Shown here piece by piece: positions 12,406-23,790 of a DNA stretch of 64,000 bases. This DNA is from Sinotaia quadrata (Eukaryota > Mollusca > Gastropoda > Architaenioglossa > Viviparidae). Within the stretch, counting starts at the first letter, position 1. Every line of letters starts with the position of its first letter. The notes beneath the pieces are model-generated. The model saw only the letters and a program-made list of their open reading frames with translations. It had not been told where the DNA came from and did not search any database. The stretch spans positions 85,244,046-85,308,045 of the forward strand of contig CM054182.1 of the NCBI GenBank assembly GCA_028829895.1, in the 5' to 3' direction. The position numbers were made by a program, and so were the translations under genes.

Positions 12406-13592
12406 TGTGGTGGAGTAAATTTGTCTGTCCCTATTTCTAAACTTAATTGTTATATAAATTGTTAAATGTCAAAGTGACACGACCTTGGGCACGGCTTATG
12501 ATGGTATTTTTTGGTAAGTGTCAGAGCTGGAGTAAACAACTCAGGTAAAGAATATGCTAGAACTTGGTGATGCAATCAAAAACCAGTTACAAGCAGATGA
12601 GTAGTTTTCTGACTAATAGTCTCACACTTGTTCATAACAACTTCAATGGGGGTGGACCAAAAGTTATTTTGTTGAAGAAGTTCTCTATTCTAATCACTTT
12701 GATTTTGATGTAACTAAAGTCTGAACATAAAGGCGATTGTTAGCTTATGGGTAAGTTAACTGACTGATAAAGAACAAACGTACTTAGACATATTTTGTAC
12801 ATGTTTGCTATTGGTCTATGATTTGAGCGGAAGATTGTTTATGTAATTGAACCATTATTTCTATGTTCACTAATTTGACTTGTACATTATACTTCTGAAT
12901 TCTGATTGATGCTATATTTCTTATGCTGCATGAGTATTGGGCTAATGAATTCACAAAAGTTTCTTGAACATTCCTCATGGTGTGCTGAGTAGCACACAAA
13001 ACAATCTAGAACACTGAGTGATGTGCTTTGATAGCGCATATGAAGTTCTGGACGATTCTCCACAGTGTGCTTTGTGAGCACATTGAAGGTTCTGGAACAG
13101 TTGTGTAATGCGCTTAGAAGGGGTACGTTGGACGTCACCTAATAAAAAAGAAAGTGACTTGTTGCAAACCATGTGATTGTGAACATGAGCTAGTGACAGC
13201 CACCATCACTGAAAAGGTTATGTACATTGACTATAGTTATCTCTGAAACTCTACTCTCATTTCTATGATGAATTAAGTCTATGAATTGATTTATATATAT
13301 ATATTATATTGATTTAATTTGACTGCTGATGCCTAGGCTAGGATGAAATGAATGATTGTCTAGTGTTTATCATATAATATCAAACACTGTTGTAAAGTGA
13401 TGTGTTGTTAAAAATCTGTCTTCACTATTACTTAACATAACATTTAACATATGTGCATGAAGGTTAATAAATTTAACAATAAATTTATTAAATCAACAAT
13501 CAAATACACAACATGAATAATTTTATAATCAAAAGAGCCTGTACATTTACATCATTTACAACAGTGTTCGATAAACACTAGACAATCAGACA
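12406..13592 (+). mobile_element. LTR family copy B with an inverted (fold-back) 3' part
   Basis: Starts TGTGGTGGAGTAAATTTG like copy A and follows the same family, best compared with the copy at 41474, up to about 13400. After that, 13455-13592 is the same LTR region in the opposite orientation: 'gattgtctagtgtttatc' near 13350 returns as its reverse complement near 13575, and 'caacaatcaaatac' at 13494 matches the reverse complement of 'gattgttgattt' in copies A and D. The end of the LTR is missing. Small open frames inside (12808-13172) are not genes. Confidence 0.75.
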
Positions 13593-13619
13593 TAAATCAG
13601 AATGGAACCAGAATATGAA

Positions 13620-14345
13620 GTGTAACTGTAACAAAGAGAAATGTTCAGGTTATGTATAAGAAAGAAAAGATCTTGTGTTGTAGTCTGCTGTGAACAGGAA
13701 ACCAGTGAATTGTAAGAAAAGATCTTGTGTTGTGGTCTGATGTGAACAGATAACCAGTGAATTGTAAGAAAAGATCTTGTGTTGTAGTCTGCTGTGAACA
13801 AATAACCAATGAAGTATAAGAAAGAGAACAGATCTTGTATTGTGAACAGGAAGCCAGTGACATGTAAAAAAGATCTTGTGTTGTACTCTGCTGTGAACAG
13901 AAAACCAATGAAGTGTAAGAAAGAGAAAAGATCTTGTACTGCTGTCAGCTGTGAACAGATAACCACCGAACTGTAATAAAGAAAAGAACTTGTATTAGAT
14001 TCTGATGTGAACATGTAGCCAGTGAACTGTAAGAAAGAGAAAATATCTTGTGTTGTAGTCTGTTGTGAACAGGTAACCAGTGAACTGTAAGAAAAGATCA
14101 TGTGTTGTATTCTGCTGTCGAGAAAAGAACTTGTGTTGTAATCTGCTGTGAACAAATAACCAATAAAGTGTAACAAAGAGAAAAGACCTTGAGTTGTAGT
14201 CTGCTGTGAACAGATAACCAGTGACAATTGACAAGAAAAGATTTTGTGTTGTGTCTGCTGTGAACAGATAACCAATGAAATGTAACACAGAGAGAAAAGA
14301 CCTTGTGTTGAAGTTCTGCTGTGTACAGATAACTACTGATAAATG
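13620..14345 (+). repeat. minisatellite, about 52-70-bp unit, about 11 copies
   Basis: Units built from 'agaaaagatcttgtgttg' and 'tagtctgctgtgaacaga' plus 'taaccagtgaa'. On the minus strand this makes a 229-codon open frame rich in SQQTTTQ and FLLFIGYLFT motifs. The frame is a repeat artefact: the repeated peptide changes frame between neighbouring copies and there is no start or splice context. Confidence 0.9.
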
Positions 14346-14462
14346 GTGAGAAGTAGAAATAGGTAATATTAATAAATTAAATTTTAAAAAATCAATTGAC
14401 AATCAAACAATAGTCTAGTAACTCAAACTCCAAGACAAGTTTCAAAAAATAAAAATTCTTAC

Positions 14463-14525
14463 ATGTCAATGCACCTTGTTCCATTTGCAGCTGGAGGTGG
14501 TTTAGGACAAAAAAGACTCCTTCCA
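14463..14525 (-). CDS. ADAM17: ADAM17-like exon: disintegrin to membrane-proximal junction
   Basis: 63-nt exon with minus-strand acceptor TTGTTCAG and donor GTAAGAA; one leading base, twenty codons, two trailing bases. It reads GRSLFCPKPPPAANGTRCID and matches human NSSECPPPGNAEDDTVCLD, the end of the disintegrin domain. In reprolysins this is the loop region facing the hypervariable segment. The proline run and the two cysteines line up with the family. Phase agrees with both neighbours. Confidence 0.93.
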
Positions 14526-14559
14526 CTGAACAATCTTGTCAAGGAAATTATAGACTTCA

Positions 14560-15078
14560 TGATATTGTATTAATATTCTTATGAATAATTGAGATACTTG
14601 ATTCTATTTAAGACAGAGTATTATTACAATAAAGGTATATATTGTCAAAGAAAATATGGATATATTGATATTGCATTAGCATTCATTATGACTAATTGGG
14701 ATACTTTATTCTATTTAAGATATACATGTTAATATTATTACAATTTGATATGTGGTCCTATTTAAGACATATTAGTATTATTACAATCAATATGGTAATT
14801 TTTTCAGGAAAAAAACCCTGGCTTCTTGAAAATGTAGTAGTGTCCATTATGATATATGATTTTATTGGCATATTAGTATTAAATGACAAATCTTGTCAAG
14901 AAAAATATGGACTTCATAATATTACATATATGTGTTCATTATGAATTATGTCTAATGGAATACAAAATTTTATTTAATACATTAGTATTATTACAATCAA
15001 TAAGGAAAAGAATGACTAGATGATAATGCAATAGTATATACATGATTCTATTTAAGACATATTAGTATTATTACAATC
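14560..15078 (+). repeat. degenerate minisatellite 'acatattagtattattacaatc' (left part)
   Basis: Repeats of 'tatttaagacatattagta', 'ttattacaatcaatatgg' and 'gaatgactagatgataatgca' in units of about 110-120 bp. The array is interrupted by the LTR at 15079 and continues at 16781-16935. Open frames here are incidental. Confidence 0.8.
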
Positions 15079-16780
15079 TGTGACAGATTCTGACCAAATT
15101 CTGTGTCACAAACTCCTGACCCATATATGAGAAATTCGAAATCATATTCGAATGAATTCCTTTGTTAGAATCTTTCCCGCCATACACCAGTATGAGGAAA
15201 CAACAGAGAGTTCAACCTATGTTATGCAACTTTAGAAGATAGTCGAGAAAGTTCGAATCAACAAGCATACCTCGTGATTAGTCACGTGATGCATTCATGC
15301 ACTTCAATAAATACTCTTGACGTGGTAATATACTTCACTCGCACACAGACCGGCCGGACACACACATCTGCTCATGAGCATCTTAGTCGCTGAATATTTT
15401 GCTGAGTCATAAAGGAGCACTTGGAACCCATTGTCTTTTATGTAAAGTCTACTTAAGAAGGTAACACGTCTACTTCTTACAATATTATTGCATTTCACTA
15501 TTTGTATTTTTGTATATGAATTTATGTATGTATTTGTGCGAATTATTATAATTCTCTTCCGAACACACGTGATTCGATAAGGATGACTAAAAGCCTAAAA
15601 GTTCATTGTATATAAATTAACTGTAACCTTTTAACTTTAATTTGTATAAACTTTAATTCTCTTGTGCCGCAGAACATCTGTGCACGTTGCGAATTTCTAT
15701 GTAATTCAAATGACTTTCTTGCGTGTAATTTCATTGTTAAATTGTAAAGCGCTCATGCTTAATTTGGATTATATTTTATTCTCCTTGTATGAATTCCATT
15801 TTTAATGAAGTAAATGTTTGGAAATTCATACGTTCATGTAATGTTAAAAATAACACACATGTGAATAATATTGTATCTTTTATGAATATAAATATATTGT
15901 AAAAGACACGATAGTTGAAGATTTAAACTATGCGCATTGTTATCATCACGTGCTTCGGATTTTGCGAATGTAAACGCAAATCGCTCATAGAGATTAAATA
16001 CTATTTTAGAGTGGGTTCTTTTCCTCTTTATTCTACGTTTCTACGTATGATTGCCACCTTCGTTTCTACGTTGGGTGCGTGTTCCTTTGTTCAACCTTGG
16101 TCGGACGATGTTACAAGTACCGTGCCGCCATTGTTGATGATGTTGTGCCAAGATACATCTTTAGAGTGACAAGTCGAGAGACGGCGAGTTACTGGAACTA
16201 CTGATATACGACGCAAGCATCGCTTGATGTGGAAGGATCGAACTGACCTTAGACCACGCATTTATCAAGACTACTGAGACAGATAAGTAACTGATCTGGG
16301 CTCTGAATCAATGGAATGTATCGAGCAAAACAATTTCTCGTAACATTAACTTTCATGGACTAAAATAAGCACTTCGAACTTGCCTTAGTTTAGATCTGAA
16401 GCTGTGTCTTCGTAATTGATTGTTATTGTTAAATATTAATTATTAAATTCTTTTATTGTTAATACCTCTTTCGTAGTGATTTTTATGCATATAGACCTAA
16501 TCATGGTTTGGATGGGGGATCGACTAAGCTAAATGCAACATTCTGAATGCATAAAGATTTAAGAGAATTTTTAACGGTTTCCAAGCCGGCTATTGTACAC
16601 AAGTTTGTCTGTTCGTGAATCTGTTTGTCTGTACTACAAAGGAGCATTTTCATATGAGACGAAAGATAAATTTGAGCAACCAGTCTGTTTAGGGAAGAGG
16701 AGAGATTAATTTATCTAATTAAATTAAGGTTCTGTAAAATTCCTAAGCAGGGTCTCTAAATAAAAACTGGACATGTAACA
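15079..16780. mobile_element. solo LTR, 1.7 kb, with 5-bp target duplication
   Basis: Begins TGTGACAGATTCTGACC and ends ACATGTAACA, with TG...CA ends and the direct repeat 'caatc' on each side (15074-15078 and 16781-16785). It interrupts a minisatellite whose sequence resumes directly after it. Base composition is clearly less AT-rich than the host intron. A TATA-like 'caataaatactc' at about 15305 upstream of 'cactcgcaca' could be its promoter; that is inference. No protein domain was recognised, and the open frames 15304-15498 and 15930-16169 look incidental. Confidence 0.85.
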
Positions 16781-16935
16781 CAATCAATAAGGTAAATCTT
16801 TTCAAGGAAAAGAATGAAGATGATAATGCAGTAGCATTTATTATGACTAAATGGGATACATGATTCTATTTAAGACATTAATATTATTCCATAAACTCTT
16901 GTCAAGGAAAATAATGACCTGATAATATATGTATC
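16781..16935 (+). repeat. continuation of the interrupted minisatellite
   Basis: Right-hand continuation of the array at 14560-15078, starting with the target duplication 'caatc' and going on 'aataaggtaaatctttt' and 'tttaagacattaatatta'. Confidence 0.8.
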
Positions 16936-17149
16936 TGAAGATTCCATAAAAGTGAAGTTGTACAAATTTACTTCTTTAGAACCCTTTCAAATCAAATTAA
17001 AATCTAAAAATCTGTTGCTAAAATGCATATAACTGAACTTTACAAAGACGAAAATGGCAATCTGATATGCTGGCTTTAAAAGGGAATATTTCAAACTTGA
17101 TTATCTCAAATCTGTGGTTGAGGGACTATGCCCGCTATTCCCATGGATT

Positions 17150-17292
17150 CCTTACATCTGAGTTTGACTTCTAAATATTAATATAAGTGTTTGAGTTATA
17201 CATTTTCATATAAGGATTTGAAGTATAAATATTAATATAAGAGTTTGAGTTATACATTTTCATATAAGGATTTGAATTATAAATATTAAGAT
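17150..17292 (+). repeat. tandem repeat, about 51-bp unit, 2.5 copies
   Basis: Units of 'gagttatacattttcata' and 'taaggatttgaagtataaat' with 'attaatataag'. The copies are close in sequence. The remaining 17293-18278 stretch is plain intron. Confidence 0.85.
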
Positions 17293-18278
17293 ACAGTTTA
17301 ACTCACTTAGCTGTAAGTTTCAGATCACTTTGCTACTGTTCAGTTTGCATCTAAAAGTGTGTATATATCATAATGTACTTCAAAGTCATTAAGTGTATAC
17401 TCTAATGTTAACCAATTATCCTATAAACATTCATCTATATTTTCAGCACATAATGTTATGTTAAGATGTCAAACTCAGGAAAGCAACAGCTAAACTTAAA
17501 TCATGTAGACCTTAGATAACTTGAAATTTAATAACTATGAAAAATTAAAAACAGTAAAAGACAAAATAACACTGAATTCACACAAAATTGCACTGCATTA
17601 TTTTGCTGATTTCAATATTTGCATTATTTTAGAACAGGCATGTATATGAATTTATAAAACATTTATAAACAGTAATTTGTATAAAGCAGAAAGTTAACAT
17701 AGGTACTGAGTTTTTACAAAGGTGATTTGGTTTCTGAGATTATAATCTACATAATAATTAGTACCATTTGTCTCTGAAAATTTATGGACATATACCAAGA
17801 CAGTAACCATATACATAGTTCCCAGTTTCTTCTTTAATGCAAAACTGATGTCTCATCTGATACAAAAATGCCATTCTGGATTTAATACAGCTTTAAATTC
17901 ATCATAATAAAGTTTGTAAGAGTTACTTTCTCACTTGCATAGCTGACTTGCAAGTACAGCCATGGCATAATTTTCACACTGAGCTTAAACAATCTGCATA
18001 ATATATATGAAAAACACAAGATTCATGGTAATGCTATGAAGAAAACTGATTTATGTACTTGTGCAATATGCACTTATGCAGACTTAAGACTGTAGTTACA
18101 TAAAGGGTTGAATGGAACTGGCCAGGCACATAAGAAACAGAAAATTAGAGTACATTATATAAATAAAGTGCCTTTAGTGATAACAGTAATTCACAAAATA
18201 TGTGACAAAGCAGTAGATTACTGACAAAAATGTTTCAGCTAAAATTACATTAATGTTAGTTAGAGAAGTAAAGGATAC

Positions 18279-18380
18279 CTGCAGAAAGACTCATTCAAAC
18301 AGACACTGGCAAATTCAGATGTGCATAATGTATGTGTACCTGACATCTGGCAATTTTTACAACATTCATAGTTGATGTCA
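18279..18380 (-). CDS. ADAM17: ADAM17-like exon: disintegrin domain, middle
   Basis: 102-nt exon; minus-strand acceptor CTTTCAG, donor GTATCC; one leading base (completing Ser), 33 codons, two trailing bases. It starts DINYECCKNCQMSGTHT and ends ASVCLNESFC, aligning with human DRNSPCCKNCQFETAQKKC...CKGVSYC. The CCKNCQ core and the final cysteines are kept. No RGD is present at the loop, as in other ADAM17 proteins, so classical integrin binding is not implied. Phase fits both neighbours. Confidence 0.94.
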
Positions 18381-18689
18381 CTGAAAGCAAGACAAATCAA
18401 TGTTTCAGCCTAACAACAAAGTTCAAAACTCTTAAAATAGCAAATGATATTGAATACATGTATAGCATAATGTCTTAGTGCTTGGCTCAAATACAAACTT
18501 ATAAAGCAAACTAAAAATCCACCCTAAATGTAGCTGAAACTAACAACCTAAATATAGCTAAAACTTAAAATAAGATGCAACAATAAATCAATCCAAACAA
18601 ATTTCCTAGAAATAATGAAAAAACAAATTATCATTAAAACAATACACAATTCTAAAAAACAAATGCAAAAATAAAAAAGAAGAAGAAAA

Positions 18690-19695
18690 TATCTGTGTGG
18701 CTGAATCTCTGATGCTTTAGAAAAGCTGGTTAGGTTTCAGGCAGTATATAAAATCTAAACGTACACGATTTGGCATTAAATCGTATGAAATCTGCGAGAG
18801 TAAAACAGGGTATGTTTTTGATTTCATTATGTACACTGGCAAAGACACTGAGTACACTTGTACAGAGGGGAATCAGGATGAGAAAGTGGTCCTAACTCTC
18901 TTAGAACCACTGCTAGGGAAATATTACAAGCTCTACACAGATCACTTTTTCACTAGCTCCATCCTAGCAGGCACTCTTTTGGCAAACAACATATACATAT
19001 GTGGAACTGTTATGGGGAACAGAAAAAGACATGCCAAAGAACTTTCCAGGTACAAAACTCACTCCAGGACAACTTTCAATTGTCCATAGTGATGGCATTT
19101 CTTGTTCTGCATGGCAAGATAAAAAACAGATTCTTATGCTTAGTACAATGCATAATGACAATACAATAAAAAATACAGGCAAAACTAATTACAAAACAAA
19201 ACAACCAATTCTGAAACTAACATGCATTTGTGATTACAACAAAAACATGGGAGGGGTGGATTTGTGTGAAAGTGTTACAATTGCATATCCAAGCATGAGA
19301 AAAACAATATAGTGGTACAAGAAAGTTTTCCTTCATATTCTTGATATTGCACTGTACAATGCCTGTGTTGTTTACAAGAAACACAAAGGTCAATCAATGA
19401 AATTGCTTGATTTCAAACTGCAGTCATCAGGCAAATCTTTGAAAAATATAATGAGCTGCATAGTTCTAACAGTGGTCACTCAGCTGCCCATCTACCACCA
19501 TCTAGACTGTTGGGCAAACATTTTATTGCACTTATTCCTCGCCTTGATCCAAGTAAACCAACGCCGAGGAAAAGATGTTGTATTTGTGCAAACAATAAAA
19601 TGGAGAAAAGGACATGGCAAGAGTGTCCAACATGTCAGGTTCCCCTGTGTCTAGACCCTGCTTTGAAATATTTCATTCAAAGCAGACATTGTAAA
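18690..19695 (+). pseudogene. piggyBac transposase remnant, frameshifted
   Basis: The C-terminal two thirds of a piggyBac-type (DDE_Tnp_1_7) transposase in plus-strand pieces. Visible motifs in order: LGFRQYIKSKRTRFGIK near 18730, LYTDHFFTS near 18940, DYNKNMGGVD near 19240, WYKKVFLHILDIALYN near 19312 and a C-terminal CxxC zinc-finger stretch near 19580-19660 (CCIC and CPTCQVPLC). Several stops and at least three frame changes break it, and the N-terminal part and first catalytic Asp region (ISVDES) are damaged or missing. No intact TTAA-bounded ends were found. It lies in the intron opposite to the host gene and cannot make a working enzyme. Confidence 0.88.
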
Positions 19696-20022
19696 TTCTT
19701 TTCTAACTCTTCTTTCCTTTTGTCTATTTTTTTCTTTGTATTATATTGTTTGAACATTTATTTTCATACTTCACAAAAATATAAATCAGCAACATAATAT
19801 TTTCAATTTATTTTCTGTTCATTTACATTATTACATAGATTACTTCATAAATTTATTTGTAAATTTTCTTCTTTTACTCCTGATGAAATTGAACACATAC
19901 CCAGTACTTATTATTTTTACCTGACAAGTTACCTCTCTAATCATTGTAACATACAGACTAGCAGATTTCTAAAATTTCTAATTTCTAAATTTTACTGATA
20001 TTAATTTTTATAATAAAATTTT

Positions 20023-20223
20023 CCGCATCTGGATTTGTGCTTCATTAAGTTTGACTACATCTACAATTTTATTGTATATAAATCATCTTACCAAGCACAT
20101 GGAGTATATAATTTCAGTGATTTTACTTCATCATTCCATTGGAACTTTTGAACTTATTTTCAGCATTTGGATTTGTGTTTCACTAAGTTTGACTACATCT
20201 ACAATTTTATTATATATAAATCA
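20023..20223 (+). repeat. direct repeat pair, about 65 bp, 140 bp apart
   Basis: 'catctggatttgtgcttc' with 'tttgactacatctacaat' occurs at about 20027-20085 and again at about 20165-20223. Position just before the gypsy remnant suggests flanking or retrotransposon-derived duplication. Confidence 0.8.
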
Positions 20224-20224
20224 A

Positions 20225-22118
20225 AACTTATGCTTCAACTGGACGTGAAAAAATGTTTCATTGGTCAGGTATGAAGGAGGATGTCACTTGGTACTGTCAG
20301 TCATGTGCTATTTGTCAGTGAGTGAATAAGAAGATGGAACACCGGGTTCCACTAGGTGAAACCCTGACAATTGAAATTCCTTTTAGGCATGTAGCCTTTG
20401 AACTCATTGGAGAATTTGTGCCCTCACTGGGTCGAGGCCACAGGTGGATTCTCACTGTCATTGATTATGCTATGCGATACCATGAGACAGTTGCACTTAG
20501 CTCTATTAGTACTGTAAAATTAGCAAATACACTGTTTACCATTTCCTCATGTATAGGATTCCCAGAAGTCTTGTCCAATAGAGGAACTCAATTTACAAGT
20601 GAATTAATGAAAGAAATTAATTTTCCTCACATGTAGGATTCCCAGAAAAAAATCTTGTCCAACAGAGGAACTCAATTTACAAGTGAGTTAATGAAAGAGA
20701 TTAACCAACTTTTGAGAGTAAAGCAATTTAAAACTACTCCTTGCCACCCTATGAGATGGCTCATTGAACCCATGAAAGAGGAATCTGTTTATAACTTCAT
20801 GGATGACATATTGGTGGCTACCTCGACCCTGGAAGAACACACCCGAGTGTTACGGAAGTTATCCAGTGTTTGAAGGAATGTAACCCTACTGTTTGGCCAA
20901 CCAAATGTTTCTTTGGAAATTTTAAACTTGAATATTTTGGGAGACACAGTGGGACAAGGTCTCCTGTGGCCAGAGGAATCAAAAGTAAGAAAATTTGAAG
21001 AGCTGGAAAGACCCACTTCAAAACAAATGTGAAATCCTTTTTAAGGATGGCTAGTTACTATCGAACATTCATTCCCAAGTTCAGTGCCATCACCAAACCA
21101 CTCCTTGATCTGACAAGGAAAAGCAAACTTGAAATAGTGATTTGGAGTGAGGAGTGTGAAAAAGCTTTGCTAGTTTGAAAGACTGCCTGTCATAAACTCC
21201 TGTCATCCATTTGCCTGATTTCAATGAATAATTCATACTCATAACAGATGCTAGCAACTTATGGCTAGATGCTGTACTGGTGCAGAAACATGATGATATT
21301 CTGTAACCTGTAGCTTATTTCAGTCATATGTTGAATGCAGCCAAACAGAATTACTCAACTTCAGAGAAAGAATGTCTTGGAATTGTATGAGCAGTCCCAA
21401 ATTCCAAACCTACCTATATGGCAAGCATACTGTCGTTCAAACATATCATCAACTCTCACCTACTTAGCTCACTTGAATAAGGCAAATGACCGATTGACTG
21501 CACAGATTACTGTGAAAGTCATTTAAGGCACCAACAATGTAGGGGCCGACTATTTGTCCTGAGCAGTAGAAATGGAAGTGTAAGGCTCCAGTACATAAAT
21601 TTGTAAATGCTGCAAAATCCTCATATACATATTTTATATCTTCTCTATGGTAGAGGAAGGAATAATATTACCGAGCTCATTTATATAATGCTAACATGTT
21701 TTATACATTGTATTCTTCTATCAAAAAGGAGAAAAGAAATAATAATAATAATAATGATTTTTCTTGATGAATCATGTTATATTTCTTCTTTAAGTCTGGA
21801 GCCATAAATGAGTCATGTCCCAACTTGTAATGAGAGGAATTATTATGTTGCTTGATATTTTAATGCTCAGTGATTATTGAGGCAAATAAAATTATATTAT
21901 CTTTGTTTCTAAAACATGTTGAATTACTTATGTGTATGTCTTAAAACTGACATAACATTTTTTGCCTTATTAATATTAATGCATATGTCTTAAAACTGAC
22001 ATTTTCTCTGTGTCTTTTGAATGGTTACCCATTTCATATTATGATGGAAGGTTCACTGGTATTGTTTGAAATTTACTACTAATAAAGCAGATGATAACAT
22101 CTCAAAAGGAGGGGAGAA
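20225..22118 (+). pseudogene. rearranged Ty3/gypsy retrotransposon remnant (integrase, then RT/RNase H)
   Basis: At 20250-20315 there is an integrase zinc-finger pattern with paired cysteines (YCQSCAICQ). At 20400-20625 the integrase core follows, with the IDY and RGTQFTSELM motifs. The segment containing that last motif is duplicated (about 20557-20622 and 20633-20700). After it, from about 20780, comes reverse transcriptase sequence with the catalytic MDDILVAT motif, then RNase H-like sequence (ITDASN near 21244, YSTSEKECL near 21354). Stops break every part. The order integrase before reverse transcriptase is reversed from the usual gypsy order, so this is either two partial copies joined or a rearranged one. 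It ends in a purine tract and an LTR-like start at 22119. Not functional. Confidence 0.85.
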
Positions 22119-22140
22119 TGTGGCAGAGTAAACCATTACA
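22104..22140 (+). other. polypurine tract and truncated 3' LTR start
   Basis: The purine run 'aaaaggaggggagaa' at 22104-22118 is followed by TGTGGCAGAGTAAACC. The latter matches the start of the solo LTRs at 9800 and 12406 (TGTGGTGGAGTAAA). This is the expected junction of a gypsy internal region with its 3' LTR, but the LTR stops after about 20 bp. Confidence 0.7.
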
Positions 22141-23660
22141 CAATCAAAATGAAGAAGGGGAAGCACCCATAACCAAAATAACAGCAACAACATCATGAAG
22201 AATAAAACCAAAAGAAAAATCATGCAATTAAATAATGTTGTAGTGAACAATTAATTGACAGTGGGCCAATATCAGAGGCAAAATTTCACTGATCACAAAG
22301 TTGACTATCTGAGAAGAATTAGAGATTAAAAATACATGATATTCTACTTAATGTCTTAACAAACACAAAGGTTTTTAAAATTATGTCACTCACACATAAT
22401 ACTAGAGCAAATTATCATACCTTTAGTTTCTGAAAAAACAAAGGGTAGAAAAATCCACTGTATTGAAGATTCCTGAATTTTGTCACAGAATTATTCACTT
22501 TTTTCAAGTCTTTTTAGACTCATTAAAACACAGAATTTTAAGATCTATTATGGATCTATTATGGATCACACTACCTTTCCTCTGGCTGAAATCAGGATGG
22601 TGGCAAAGCAAAGTAATTCAATTCTTGTCTGTTACTACCTCTGTCATATGTTTACAACACATCATTACCCTTAGGTCAAGGTATTTTTTCATGCCTAACC
22701 TTTCATGGATGATGTATTGCTACCATTAATCCTCCTCGGATCATAAGAATTCTGTCCTCCCATTGATGCTTCTGGGTTTTTTGCTTACTACTGGGAATTT
22801 ATTTTAATTAGCTTTCATTTGCCCTACACTGTATTTTAACTAAAAAACATCTGGTCTCTCTCTCCTTGTAATTTAGATGATTGCGCTAAACGTGTATGCA
22901 TCCCTTTCACTTTTATACCAGTGCAAATTACACTGTTTGAATCCATATATTTACTATTTTAATATTTATAGAAATGCGACCAAGAAAAAATTAATAGATA
23001 GAGAATGACACACTCAGGAAGGACATATTTTCTCCCACTATTTATTTGAAAATGGCTAATTTGTTATACTACTTAAAAAAGATAAAGCATTTAGTAATAT
23101 TCCATGTAATTCTTTCTAAAGACTGGACTTGATTGTAAAATACTTTGAATTTTATTATTACAATAGTCTACTGCTCTATCTTTATACACCAACATATTGT
23201 CCTTCAGGCATTATAGAGAGAACAGACTGGCAACATATTGTGACAAAGGAGTGAAAGAATTAATAACCTTTAAATAAGGCATAATTATTTTTCTCAATCA
23301 TTGTTGCAACAATAATAACTCTGACTCACTGATATGAACACTAAATTAACTACATACTAGATTTTATTCAATCTTCCCATTTTGATTTACAATCCCCATT
23401 AAGAAGTAACAATAGGTTAGAGGGTTTACAAATCATGCATTTAACACTTACATCCCATAATGTTTTAAGAGTGGTGGCAGAAAGCTATTGGTACTCAAAA
23501 AGTGCTATTACTAGTGTTAAGATAGAATTATAATTGCAAAATAAAATTATAACTATAAAACAGACAATTGTTCTAAGACTTCTTTTAAATGTCTTTGGAT
23601 AATTTAAAATGAACCTTATAGTAATTTATACTTTTCTAGTTCTAGGCAAAAAAAAAATAC
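22141..23660 (-). other. intron, no recognised feature
   Basis: AT-rich intron. An open frame at 22463-22729 plus has no recognisable motif. No transposon ends were seen. Confidence 0.55.
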
Positions 23661-23790
23661 CTGCAGAAAGCACCATGTTTTAATTTGCAATCGCTGGAAC
23701 AGCAAGGATCTTCTTGATCATGCACAAATCCAGCATCACACTCTTCACCTTTCTCAATAACAGCATTACCACATACAGGCTCAGAAGTCA
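23661..23790 (-). CDS. ADAM17: ADAM17-like exon: disintegrin domain, first half
   Basis: 130-nt exon; minus-strand acceptor CCTGACAG, donor GTATTT; two leading bases completing Val, 42 codons, two trailing bases. Reads TSEPVCGNAVIEKGEECDAG then FVHDQEDPCCSSDCKLKHGA and FC. It matches human [40 protein letters not shown] almost residue for residue in the cysteine frame. GEECD is the calcium-binding signature of ADAM disintegrin domains. This exon alone identifies the gene as ADAM17 rather than another ADAM. Confidence 0.96.

Noticed and set aside
13586..14402. 229-codon minus-strand open frame
   Set aside because: Generated by a minisatellite; the repeated peptide jumps frame between units.
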